Shown one piece after another: positions 32,127 to 42,273 of a DNA stretch of 64,000 nucleotides. Origin of the DNA: Madurella fahalii. Taxonomy: Eukaryota > Ascomycota > Sordariomycetes > Sordariales. Both the position numbers and the translations under genes were made by a program. Position 1 is the first letter of the stretch. Each line of letters begins with the position of its first letter. The stretch is taken from positions 310,001 through 374,000 of the forward strand of contig CM056876.1 of assembly GCA_029876055.1 (NCBI GenBank), written 5' to 3'. Under the pieces are notes generated by a model. The model saw only the letters and a list, made by a program, of their open reading frames with translations, searched no databases and was not told the origin of the DNA.

Positions 32127-34802
32127 TCAGTGTAGCACATACCGTCTTAGCTCCCTCTCCTTGTTATTCCTTTCCTCCACTGCTTTCCCATACATATAGC
32201 CATCAAGATACACATCGCCCACAAATCGGTACTCGCCGCGGCCACCCTCCGGTCGCAGAATGACGGGCGTAGAGCACCCTAAAGGTACGACGATCACATC
32301 TCCTGGCGTCATTGACCCGGAACCCATACCCATCCTACCATCCTCGGTGATGCAAAAGCAGCGACCCATCATCTTGGAGCCGAAGTGTTCCTGGAGAAAA
32401 CCTCGCCGGTCCTCTGGCTTTATACCCACGTCGACATCGGCATACGACCGAAGCTTCCGATCGATTGGCAGCTCCGGCAGCCGATCCCGCATCAACGACG
32501 CAAAGACATGGTAAGAGGCCGCAAGCCAGCCATCGTCGCTACCCCTCTGTCCCGAGCCCCACCTTGCCGGCACTTGATCGAGGCATAGCGTCCGGCAGAA
32601 GAGGCCCTGGGCGCGCCGACTGAACTTGGTTTCCGCCCAGCCCGGGGCCGCCAGGCTCTCTTCGCGGAGATGCCCAAGCAGCAGTGCCCTCCAATGCAGA
32701 AAGGCCATCAGGTAGTCGCCCAGCGTGCATGCCGTGCCGACCGACATGCCAGTCACAATGATGCGGCCAACTTCGAGGGCGGCCATATCAAGATTGGCGC
32801 GTCGGCGTCCTACGAATCGGGCGTCGGCTCTGGACGCGCCCGCGGCATAGAAGCGACCCGCCAGTCCCACGGCAGCCGTGAGGGGGCTGTGCGACCAGTC
32901 CGGCACCCAGCTGGGAAGGCCAAAGGAGCTGGTATGCACCGGGAAGTGGATAGACTCGCAGATGACGTCTAGGCGGTGGGTGGTGTGGAGCAGGTAGTCG
33001 ACGACGTTGGTGTAGACTTCCTTGACAGGCAAGTTGTAGTCCACGGGAAACTCATCCCGTATCGCGGGGGGTAGCACGCCAAGGAGGCCAAAGACTTTGT
33101 CGCGGGGCTCCGTGCTGAGCTTTCGTCGGCAGGCGCGCATCACCTCGAGCAACGAGGCGTCGCCGAGGCCGGTGATGGACGCAATGTTAGGGAGACTCGC
33201 AGGGCCCTGGTATGTCAGGACTTGTGAGAAGCCAAAGTGAGTTGCCACGGTGCTGCGGTCCGACTGCGGCACGTGGGATGGGAAGAAGTGGCTGATATGC
33301 GCCTTATTGTTCACGAAGGCATCGGATGCTCGCTTGTAGACGCTCCATGGCAGCGCGCTGGAGCCGCAGTAGACCGTTATGTCCTTCGCGTGGAAGACTT
33401 CCTGGACAACCCATAGTCTTCGCCAGTACTCCCGTTCGAAGAGGGCGACGACGGTTCCGAGGGTCCTGCGAGATAGCTTACGAGTCAAGAACGATAGTAG
33501 CGCCTGTGGGTTGTCGGCCTCTTCCGCCACTCGCTTCAGGATGTCCGTCGCCAGATCACTGTCGTCTGCTTCCGGGCCCAGCCAGATGGCAACCGTGTCG
33601 GCATTTGAATAGATGTCGGTCATGCAGTGAACTTGTTCCGTGCGCTCTGCTCCGTTCTGCTGATCGATGCACAGGGCGTCTATCCACACCATGAGGGGCC
33701 GTGACGCATGTCTCAAGGCACCCAACGCCCCATGCAGGCTCAAGGCGACCGGAATTTCAATGTTCTCAAGACTTAACATCGCCGTGTCACCCGGGTCGCC
33801 CCAGGCGTAAGACACGGCGGTGTAGGGGGGTGGATTACGAAGCGAGACATGATGGACCTTGCACTTGATAGTGCTCATCCGCGCCGGGAGGAGCTCCACC
33901 AGTCTGAACTCGCCCTCTCGAAGTTCAGCATAGCGGTAGACTTTTTTGCCGAGCGTGCCGGTCGAAGAAGAACGTGACAGGGGCGGTTCAGATGCCAAGC
34001 CCACTGATTGGGTTGGCTGAGACTGCGAGTCTTCCGGGCGAATGGTGACTGGGTCATCATCGAGGCCCAGCAGCTCGCCGCCTGCCAAGGTGGCCCTTCT
34101 GCTTTTGTGATATGCCCCCTCGGACGGCTGGAGTGGTTTGACGTCGTCAACGGGATGTGGATGGCCTTCTTCACCTGGTGGGCAGAGGTATATCAAGGGA
34201 AAGCCGGAGGATCTCGGTCGTTCATGCTCCTGCCTCGGCGGTGGAGGGTGTGCCGAAAACCGAGATGGAAGAGGTCGGGCGAACTCTGCGGCATTGGGAT
34301 CCCACGAACCCGAGATGCGGTACGGGAGAGGTGGAGGCGACGCTACCTGGCGAGAGGACTTGCTCCGCGTCCTTGAGGGCGGTGATGTGGATCTCCTCCG
34401 AAGAGGGTGCTGGGGGCCTTGCTCGGCACCATCATCGGACTCCTGGGGCTGTCTTCTCGGCGGAGGGGAGGGATATTGTCGCCGGGCACTCGCTCCGTCT
34501 GGACGATCCCCGGGCCGTCTTCTCGGTGGAGGGGAGGGAGCTTGTCGCTGGTAACTCGCTTCGCGGGGCTCCCGGTGCTGTCTTCTCGGCGGAGGAGAGG
34601 GAGCTTGTCTGTTGCGACTCGGACGCTTTTGAGTCGGAAATCGATCATGATACAGGGGCTCGTCCCACGTGGGGCTCTTTCTCCCGGGAATGGCGTCGTT
34701 GTCCGAATGATAATTCCGGGCTATGTAGCGCACCGGGGGCTGCCCTGCAGACCACGCATCAGCGCCAAGGAAATAGCCGTCGTTTCCCTTGAGGTTTGCC
34801 AT
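32127..34802 (-). CDS. HET-domain heterokaryon-incompatibility-type protein
   Basis: A single open frame of 891 residues. The first 280 residues are disordered, rich in Pro, Arg and Ser, with three imperfect copies of a unit around PSPPPRR. The HET domain spans about residues 326-471 with its three landmarks: AVSYAWGDP (329-337), VWIDALCIDQQN (372-383) and YWRRLWVVQEV (459-469). The remaining 420 residues follow the usual HET layout (EPRDKVFGLLG, then a C-terminal FCITEDGRMGMGSGSMTPGD). HET proteins trigger growth arrest or cell death on contact with a genetically different partner and also occur downstream of NLRs. It is the one intact member of the recognition-gene island and is divergent from the ubiquitin-like-domain gene across 380 bp. 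Its partner and specificity are unknown. Confidence 0.92.
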   Translation of the reverse strand: MANLKGNDGYFLGADAWSAGQPPVRYIARNYHSDNDAIPGRKSPTWDEPLYHDRFPTQKRPSRNRQAPSPPPRRQHREPREASYQRQAPSPPPRRRPGDRPDGASARRQYPSPPPRRQPQESDDGAEQGPQHPLRRRSTSPPSRTRSKSSRQVASPPPLPYRISGSWDPNAAEFARPLPSRFSAHPPPPRQEHERPRSSGFPLIYLCPPGEEGHPHPVDDVKPLQPSEGAYHKSRRATLAGGELLGLDDDPVTIRPEDSQSQPTQSVGLASEPPLSRSSSTGTLGKKVYRYAELREGEFRLVELLPARMSTIKCKVHHVSLRNPPPYTAVSYAWGDPGDTAMLSLENIEIPVALSLHGALGALRHASRPLMVWIDALCIDQQNGAERTEQVHCMTDIYSNADTVAIWLGPEADDSDLATDILKRVAEEADNPQALLSFLTRKLSRRTLGTVVALFEREYWRRLWVVQEVFHAKDITVYCGSSALPWSVYKRASDAFVNNKAHISHFFPSHVPQSDRSTVATHFGFSQVLTYQGPASLPNIASITGLGDASLLEVMRACRRKLSTEPRDKVFGLLGVLPPAIRDEFPVDYNLPVKEVYTNVVDYLLHTTHRLDVICESIHFPVHTSSFGLPSWVPDWSHSPLTAAVGLAGRFYAAGASRADARFVGRRRANLDMAALEVGRIIVTGMSVGTACTLGDYLMAFLHWRALLLGHLREESLAAPGWAETKFSRRAQGLFCRTLCLDQVPARWGSGQRGSDDGWLAASYHVFASLMRDRLPELPIDRKLRSYADVDVGIKPEDRRGFLQEHFGSKMMGRCFCITEDGRMGMGSGSMTPGDVIVVPLGCSTPVILRPEGGRGEYRFVGDVYLDGYMYGKAVEERNNKERELRRYVLH

Positions 34803-35182
34803 CGCCAGAAGAAAGCGGTCTCGGCCGTCTCCTCATTTGCAGTGGTACAAAGGCGGGGGCGGTTCGATTGCAGAGGAATGAAGGAAGGGAGGGGCGGGGC
34901 CATCTCACTCAGCTCAATTTGGATTGGTCAAGTAATCTGACGTTGCTGCCTGAACGAGCCAACTTCAGTCGATAACAATTTACTCGGAGACGCCGTCGTT
35001 GTTCGGACATGAGGAAGACTTAAAATATTGGAGGTAATGTTTCAATCCCATCGACGGGAGCCAATGACCTCCGCCAGACATATTTGAGGCCAGCAGCTGG
35101 GCCTACCTTTCTAACCATTTCCGCTCATTCTCTGAGCACCTTTTTATGAAATCACCACCTGGCGTGTCGAACTGAAAGCGAT
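34803..35182. promoter_or_regulatory. shared upstream region of HET and ubiquitin-like-domain genes
   Basis: A 380-bp spacer between two divergent start codons. It is AT-rich around 34920-35040. No clear core-promoter motif was found. Confidence 0.4.
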
Positions 35183-36913
35183 ATGGCGGTGCCGTTTGGC
35201 TTCTCTGTTGGCGATTTCCTTGCTGTTGGAAAACTCATTCGACAGGTCGCCGTCGAGCTTCGAGAGGTAAGGACCGTCTTTTTGACTAATTACGTTCATT
35301 CCTGCCCAAACTAGCACTGTCAGATCTCAAGCCGAGCTGTCTGTTGCTTTGGGCTGAGCTAATCTAATTGAAACTCTCCTGCAGAATAGCGGAGCAGCTC
35401 TTGAATACCAGGGTCTCCTGATCGAGCTCGAGGCTCTGCAGAGAGCATTACACCAGCTCCAGATTATCAAACCCGCGAAAAATGAACTCCTCCAACCCAC
35501 GTCCATCCGCGCAACCGCCTTCGCCTGCCGGAGACCCCTCCAGGTCTTTTGGGGAAAGATATCCAAGTTTGAAGCACGCCCTGGAACATTCAACGTCGCG
35601 AACAATCGGTGGCAAGGCATCGGCCGCAAGATGCAGTTTCGACTGATGTTGAAGGACGTATCAAGCAGCTGAGGTCGGGTATAGCAAGCCATGTTGCGAC
35701 CATCAATCTCCTTCTCATGACTCAGGCTGTCGACTCGATATCGATATCCATAGCCGAGGACGATCGAGATCGACTTGCCTCGGGCCTTGAGACCAAGATA
35801 ATGCGGAACCGACAACTCCTTGAAAGTCTGGATCAGTGTTCTGGCAGCCAATCGGCAGTCCTTAATGAGCTGGGTGATAGGGCGGATGAGACTATCCAGC
35901 AGCTTCACGATCAAAAAGCTTCGATACAGGAAATCCAGGAGAGCTCAAGTCGCACTCTAGGACAAACCACTTCCATCCTCGCCACCGTCATTGAGATATT
36001 AGCTCTCGCCTCGCCAGGGATGATGCATCTCCGCGAGATCACCAAGCAACTTCTCGCCGTCATCCAACTCTGTAGTACATTCACCGCAGAGATGCGAGCG
36101 TCTATGGCCAAGATCATAGAGCTCTTTTCGAATCTCCAGGCTACCCTTCAGCGTATCAATCACAATCTTCCCGCACGACTGCATCTTCCGACCGTGCAGT
36201 TTACGACCGCACTCGGAGAAACACTAGCACTACCGTACCAGCTATGTCAGCAGTGGACAACTTTCCGAGAGCTTCTGGCCGTGATATACCTAGATAAACC
36301 CGGGAAGGCTCGCGTTGATATGGGCAAGTACTTGATCATGAATGTCCGCGGAGGGAGATTGCTAACGGAGGGTTCGTAGCAGCACGCCGTACAGCAAGAC
36401 GACCATTTATCCATGTCCATGGTTCTGGATTTACAAACGAAAGGCGATGAGACATGTCCGTTATCGACGTGCCAATCTTCCCTGGTAAGCGTAAAAGTTC
36501 AGAAAAGAGGCCGAATATGCGATAACTGCGGGAGATGGTCAGCGCTGGCGCCTCAGAACGCGTCAAAGCGAGCATCTACGTCCAGCCACGCATCAGACAA
36601 CATCAGAACGTACACCATAGAAACATCACATGATTGGACACAACGGAAACTGCACCAGACAGAAGACGGGGAAGACATCGAGCTTTATCGGTAGGTGCAT
36701 GTGCAGTACCTACCTGCTGATGACGATGAGTGGATGCGGCCTAGAGATACTGCGTTAGTTTATGAGTATCTCAAGATCTACAGAATGGCAGGCGGTGACC
36801 CCGACAAGTTCCTCAGGATTGCGAAGGAGCTCAACATCGAGGACAAGCTTGAGTATTGGCTTAAACTGGCCTTTTGGTCCGTGAAAGACGGGAGGGTTAA
36901 GGGGTGCTGCTAG
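35183..36913 (+). pseudogene. fungal ubiquitin-like-domain protein, broken by a frameshift and two stops
   Basis: Exon 1 (35183-35266) encodes MAVPFGFSVGDFLAVGKLI, the usual start of a large fungal family that carries a helical N-terminal domain and a central ubiquitin-like domain. After a 118-nt intron, exon 2 (35385 on) continues with LEYQGLLIELEALQRAL down to WQGIGRKMQFRL, where one base is missing near 35646. In the next frame it resumes with DVEGRIKQLRSGIASHV, a coiled-coil-like helix, and the ubiquitin-like part (LPTVQFTTALGETLALPYQLC, later GKYLIMNVRGGRLL). TAG at 36377-36379 precedes QHAVQQDDHLSMSMVL, and a second TAG at 36692-36694 precedes VHVQYL; the frame then runs to 36913. Both stops could come from CAG or TGG by a single transition. 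The last 70 residues are not recognised. These proteins often neighbour HET and NLR genes; their role is not established. Confidence 0.75.
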
Positions 36914-37879
36914 GACTGGTTGGAAGGATTGAATACCCGGCGCCTGTGTTGGGTATTTACTTGAGGACCTCACGACATATCGTAGCCTCCGTCACTTTGC
37001 ACCCACTGCACTGGGGTATCCTTTGACTACCTACGATCTTGTGATCCACCAACACCTCGATCCTCCCATTCCCAATCTAGTCGAGCCATCAGGACCCCTC
37101 CTGAGACTTGGACCACCCTAGATCGTCATAACCATTCAAACCAATAACGCGTCCTCGTTCCCCCGCATACTTAGTTTTACTAATTCTATCCATACATCTC
37201 CGTCCAAGCAGCATCCGTACACGTTGGTAAGTCCGCGGCCAGGCGATCTCATTTTACACTACTAGGTATCCTTATGGTGCTCGCAAGCTTGCATGGTCGT
37301 ATCTTCAGTAACAGACGTTTTCCTCCTTTGGCAACCCCGAGCCATAATACTAAACCATAATGATCTATAATCTATGCCACACTATCTAGTCATCATTGAT
37401 CTTAGTAAAAGAAGTGTCTATAATGATAAGTTATTTGTTCGAGAAAATTGGACAACTCGACCTGGGCGCAACAGGTTCAGAGATACTGGGAAAGTTCTCC
37501 AGCAATACTTTCGGAATCAGAATATAATATAGTTACATGATTTATCGACGTTTTGAAATTGCAAGCTTTTTTCTCTCCTGTAGCTGGAATGAAGGGAAGC
37601 GCGGCTAGGTAGTGGTAGAGGTCCCAAAACTGGGTCCTCGTAACTCCACCGCCATTGTAGACCCGTGGCAACTGTAGCCGAGGCAGCCCAGAACTGTGAC
37701 CCCCTCGCTCAGTCTGGCTCAGTCTGGCTCAGGCCAAGGCGGCAACTGCTCAGTTCCGAAGAAGGAAAGGGAAATCTGTAGCATCGATTTTAGGGTGGTG
37801 AAATCACTGTTACATCATGGGCTCTGAGCGCAGATCGGCGCTGATAACGTGGCGACATGATCAATTAATGAAGGGTGTA
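36914..37879. other. intergenic 0.97 kb
   Basis: No gene seen. It contains short direct repeats (CTCAGTCTGG twice in tandem near 37707-37730) and AT-rich stretches. Confidence 0.45.
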
Positions 37880-38964
37880 AGTCAACGTACCCACCTGCCG
37901 GACACTTAGCCGGACAGTCTCTTCATTATACTCGGCCTCGATTTAGGCTTGATAGACTTAGTCAACTATAGTAAACTTAGTATCCAGGTTAATCTCAACC
38001 CTCTTTCTTTTAATAGGCCAAGTATTCTTCATCTAGGCTTTTAGAGCCTCGTTTTTATATTATAACTTAGCTAAATTAAAGTCTTTATTATAGAATACTT
38101 TTTTTAACCTTATAGAGTAGATACTAATAACCAAGCTGTTATCTCCCTGATGTTTTAGTATCCCAGTTTCGTTAAGATTCTATCGGTTCTCGGGAAGAAT
38201 ATTCCAGATAGTAGTGTTACGGGGTTTCCGTCGTGGTCCCGTAACTGGTGACCTCAATGGCGTCAACCCTGACATTGAGGTAGACACTTCATGAACACTG
38301 GCATGATCTGTAAACAAAGTATGAGATGATGAGTTGATTGAGTTAACATCCTCCTGGGGACAAATCTACAGGGTCTTTATAGACGTAAATGGTAGCCCCT
38401 GGGCTGTCATCCCTGATGGGTTGCGGGCCCAGATACTGTAGGGCAGTGCTGGTCTGCACCACGTACCTTTTAGTCTTTAAGACTAGGTTCCTATATATGA
38501 ACCGCCGAATCTAAGATCTCCTGGCTGCTGAAGACTTGGTATTGCGACTTAGAATTCGGCTAGCAAATTCCCGTAACTGCGTATAGGCCGAGGGGAGGCC
38601 TAGAGCCTCATAGGTTAAGGCCCATTCAGTCAATCGAACCCTCCTACGATATAGATAGGATTTGGTGGGTTTCGAATGCCTCTATCTTGGTTGCCCAGCC
38701 TCGAATTCTATTGTGTAAAGTAGAGCGTGGTATTCCAAAGTAGGTCTGGACCTTATATAAAGACCAGCCCTTTTTAACTCAAAGGAATGCTTCCTACATA
38801 TCCAATTCAGTATAGGCTATTATCAGTAATTGGCAAAGAATTAAGCAAAGTTTGGTATAATTTGGCTTGGAATCGATTGTAAATTGAAGTAGGTAGGTAA
38901 AAATCTCGGTATAAGTTGGGGACTGTCTGGTAAGTGGGGTGTCCGGCAGGTAGGTACGTTGACT
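37880..38964 (-). mobile_element. decayed Fot1/pogo-type DNA transposon with terminal inverted repeats
   Basis: The ends are inverted copies: AGTCAACGTACCCACCTGCC at 37880 and, read from 38964 on the other strand, AGTCAACGTACCTACCTGCC; similarity extends to a GGACAGTC/AGACAGTC box about 40 bp in. On the minus strand between about 38770 and 38540 are relics of a pogo-type transposase N-terminus: YGIPRSTLHNRIRG, then LTEWALTYEALGLPSAY and LREFASRIL, interrupted by stops and shifts. Sequence around 37950-38130 is very AT-rich, as after RIP. At 1.1 kb the copy is shorter than a full Fot1 (about 1.9 kb), so it is internally deleted. From 38216 (TGTTACGGGG) a piece reminiscent of an LTR start may be a nested insertion, which is weak. 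The left flank is TA; the right flank is not, so no target duplication is preserved. Confidence 0.72.
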
Positions 38965-40083
38965 GGACTAGGAGATTGGTACATCCCTGGGCTCTTGGGC
39001 GTCGAAATCCTCGTCAACACCTAAATGAAAAGATAGAAGGTCCCTGATATGCGGATGATGAGAATAACCCCAACCGCTTGAAGCAGGAGCGGTCTAAAAC
39101 TCGATAGGAAATTGAGAAAAAAGTGTCTGTAACGAGAACGGACCACCTTGCGATGGCTCTCTGTGAGGTTTTGGCGATATTGCCCATAGAGAACTAACTT
39201 AATTAGATGAAAAGATAAGAAAACGGGAGGAGGCCTGACGTGCAGCTATCTCAATTGAGGTGTATCAACTGTTAGAACACGGCACGAGTAGGCGATGGAT
39301 TCTACGTTGCAATCAACTTCACCGCCGATTCTTGCCAATAGTACACCGGCTGTTTGGTGAGGTTCCGCGTCGAATAGGTGGCAAATGTCTGGATTGCAGT
39401 CGGACTGACGTACCTTGAGCAGTCAACCCAGCTGTTGATATCTCCTCTTCAGCCTGAATCCTTCAAGTGTTCAGTGGCATCCGCATTTGTTCGCCATTTT
39501 TGGAGTTTTGGCCACCCGCTTGTAGTTTGGTTCAGCTGCGAGATAATTACCTTAAGCTAAATCGCTCAGATCCGCCACCCAGCCCGTCCCTTTGGGCTAA
39601 TCGGCCCGCAGTTTTGGCCCAATGGGTTTTCACGAAAGTTTTTATTTGCTGCACCGCCCCTTTACACGGTGTCCTCGCAGACTCAATAGGAAAAAAAAAG
39701 AGCTGCTGACGGTCGGCAATCTGCAACTCTGTCATGGCGAGCCGAAAGCTCCAACAGCGGCTATCTTGGCTTGTGTCAAGGTCGTTGCTACCTTCCATGG
39801 GGTTAGAAGCGATCGCCGAGGGTAAAGCCGTTTATGGATACCGAGTTGTATAGCGGGAAGACCGATCGTGATGTTGGCTGTGGCGGGAGAACGGTAAGGT
39901 ATCTTGGGCAGCCTTTACCTTTGACCCCTTCCTGTGAGGTAGCAAACACCAAAGTCTTGGGTAGATATAAAGATGAGACTTGAAGTCGGTGTCTCTACTT
40001 CTCAACTCCTATCCACAACACAGACAAGTTTGAACTCGAAACGGACATCTTCTGCCATCGTCTGCAACTTCTGAAGCGCAATA
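38965..40083. other. intergenic 1.1 kb, upstream of terpene synthase
   Basis: No gene recognised. A TATAAA at 39966 lies in its last part. Confidence 0.45.
39966..39971 (+). promoter_or_regulatory. TATA box of the trichodiene-synthase-like gene
   Basis: TATAAA lies about 115 bp before the ATG at 40084; the leader between is pyrimidine- and A-rich, as usual for fungal core promoters. Confidence 0.5.
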
Positions 40084-41531
40084 ATGACCATCAGAGCCAA
40101 CCACAGCCGGTCGAGCCTGGCTCAACTCGGGCAGCTCCCGGCCCTAGACGTGACGACCCTCGAAGGTCTGTCCCCTCAACAGAAACAGTCGATCGTAGCC
40201 GCAACCAGCCAGATTTGCCGCAAGCTAATGGACGACTTGGGCGTCAAGTGGAAGCCGCAGCCAGTGGACTCGGCCCTCCGCCGCCGCACCATCGACTGGA
40301 TCAAGTGCGAGCTCGAGCCCGAGGTCGGTCCGGTGGGGAAGAGGTTCCTCATAAGCGCCGATACCGGGGTCACGTACACGGAGCGGGTGTACGAAGGCGG
40401 AGACTTTGAGACCAAGGTGTCCATGGTCAAGTACGTGACCGTGGCTATTTACCTTGACGACATGATCGACAAGAACGCCGCCATGGCCAAGGAGGCGGAA
40501 TGCTTCCTCGTCAAGATGCTTGAAGGTTGCCCGCCGTCGCCATCGCCGGACTCGAAGTCGCAGGACAGCATCTGGCTCGATCAGTACAGGAAGGTCGCCG
40601 TGGGGCTCGCGAGGCACATGTCGGACCCGTTCGTCAGCAACATGCTCCTCCACTCGTGCACCCTCTACATCGAAGGGTGCGCCCTCGAGCACTACATCCA
40701 GCGGGACCCAGCAAGGTACTTCTTGATCAGGGATGCCGGCGCGGAGCGCGCCAGAGACGACGCCGAGAAGCTGGTTAGCGACCGCGGCTTCGACATTCCC
40801 CTGCCCCTGGATGGGGACCGTGTGGGAACGGCGGTAGACGATGCCAGCGGGGACGGTAGTGATTATCTGGTTCCCCATGGTTGGCCCATCTGGCTGCGCG
40901 AGAGGTCCGCCGTGGCCGAGACGTTCGCTATTACGAGCTTTCGCGCTCCGGGAGGCGTCGACGTGCCGGCCTGGTTGTGGGTAACGGCCATCCCGGAGCT
41001 GCGCACCATCATCCTCTCCATCAACGACGTGCTGTCGTTCGCCAAGGAGCTGCTCGCCGACGACACCACGTCATCGCTCGCCGTGCTCACCAAGGAGCGC
41101 CGCCTCATCGGCATGCCCGGCACGGCGCCCGACGGGGGCTGGTGTCTGCGCGACTCGTTCGACGAAGTCATGCGGAAGATCGTCGTCGCCGGGGCGCGCA
41201 TCAACCGCCTGTTGCGACCGTCGACGCTCGCAGCCCGCTACGGAACAGGCGGGAGGGTGTATAGTATTGCGGAGTTGGTCTCCATGCTCACGGTGCCCGA
41301 AGACGAGAGCGGGGGGAAGGGGGGCCTGAAGGTCAAGTTGATCGTGATGATATCCTCAAAGCCCTGGCTCTCAAGTTGTGGGAGACACACCAGCGAGGCT
41401 ACGTGGCCTGGCATTTCCAGACCCCCCGCTATCGCACTTATGAATTGTTTGACTGGGTCAAGGAGATGATGGGACGTGAAAACGCTAGTGCCGAGTGGTT
41501 GACTTCTTTGGTTCCCAACCGTCATGAGTAA
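40084..41531 (+). pseudogene. trichodiene-synthase-like sesquiterpene synthase with C-terminal frameshift
   Basis: The main frame from ATG 40084 encodes an enzyme of the trichodiene synthase (TRI5-like) family, which cyclises farnesyl diphosphate. The Asp-rich motif DDMID (residues 125-129, in AIYLDDMIDKN) and the NSE motif NDVLSFAKE (314-322) are intact. The first frame ends at 41469 with a tail unlike the family. In another frame the expected C-terminus is present: VDRDDILKALALKLWETHQ, GYVAWHFQTPRYRTYELF, ending at TAA 41529-41531. The switch must lie between about 41290 and 41337, where two runs of six G occur; a one-base change in a run would explain it. No acceptable intron fits. Either the gene is freshly broken, with a changed last 50 residues, or a sequencing error affects a homopolymer. 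If the latter, it is a normal terpene synthase of about 480 residues. No tailoring gene lies directly beside it. Confidence 0.75.
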
Positions 41532-42273
41532 ATAGCGAATATATTTTAGGTCCCTAAATATTGTATGATGATGTATGGTGTTGATGTATTATTGAGTGAG
41601 GCCCTCCATGATATGTTGTACGAGTCTATCAATATCAATGCTGGATGATTCTCTGCCTCAAATTTCTTTTCCTGCGGCTCACCCAGAACCGGCCCTTAAT
41701 CATATCACCTAAATGTGCTAAGATAAGGTAAGTTACCATGCTTATCTAATTACAAAGCACCTATACTCAGAGAGTGGTTACTTCTTAGACAATCTCTCAC
41801 TTAGAGACTAATTCCCAACGTATTGCACGGTCCCTTGATACAGAAATCTACATGGAATAGCGCATACAACAATAAGGAGAAACTCATGGGACTTAAAATA
41901 AGCACCTTTATCTGATATATATTGGAGAGAGGTTATATGATAAGAGGAAGGACAGGATAACACCGGTTAGAAGCTAGATGGTTGCCTAAAAGTATATAAA
42001 GTGTTGCGTTGGGAAAGTCCCTACACTTAGTGAAGACATAACGACGAATCGAGACAAAGGCTTTCTTTTATAACGTAGGTCTGTCACTATTTTTGGTTGG
42101 TATAGCTGGTACTTGTTCAAAGCCGTTGCGCGAACAAGTGATCAAGAAACATTTAGGACGAATCCCGTTCGAACTTGAAAGCTGAGAGACACTGATCATC
42201 CACTATACCCATCGGCGTCCTCCACCAAAAGTCAAGGTACGGAATCAGGGAAAACTTTAACCAAATGCTCGGA
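41532..42273. other. intergenic, convergent 3' ends
   Basis: AT-rich spacer of 740 bp between the terpene synthase and the second AA9 gene. Frames are short; no feature was recognised. Confidence 0.5.

Noticed and set aside
34157..34792. 211-codon plus-strand frame opposite the HET N-terminus
   Set aside because: Reflects the repeat-rich HET sequence in antisense; no ATG context or domain.
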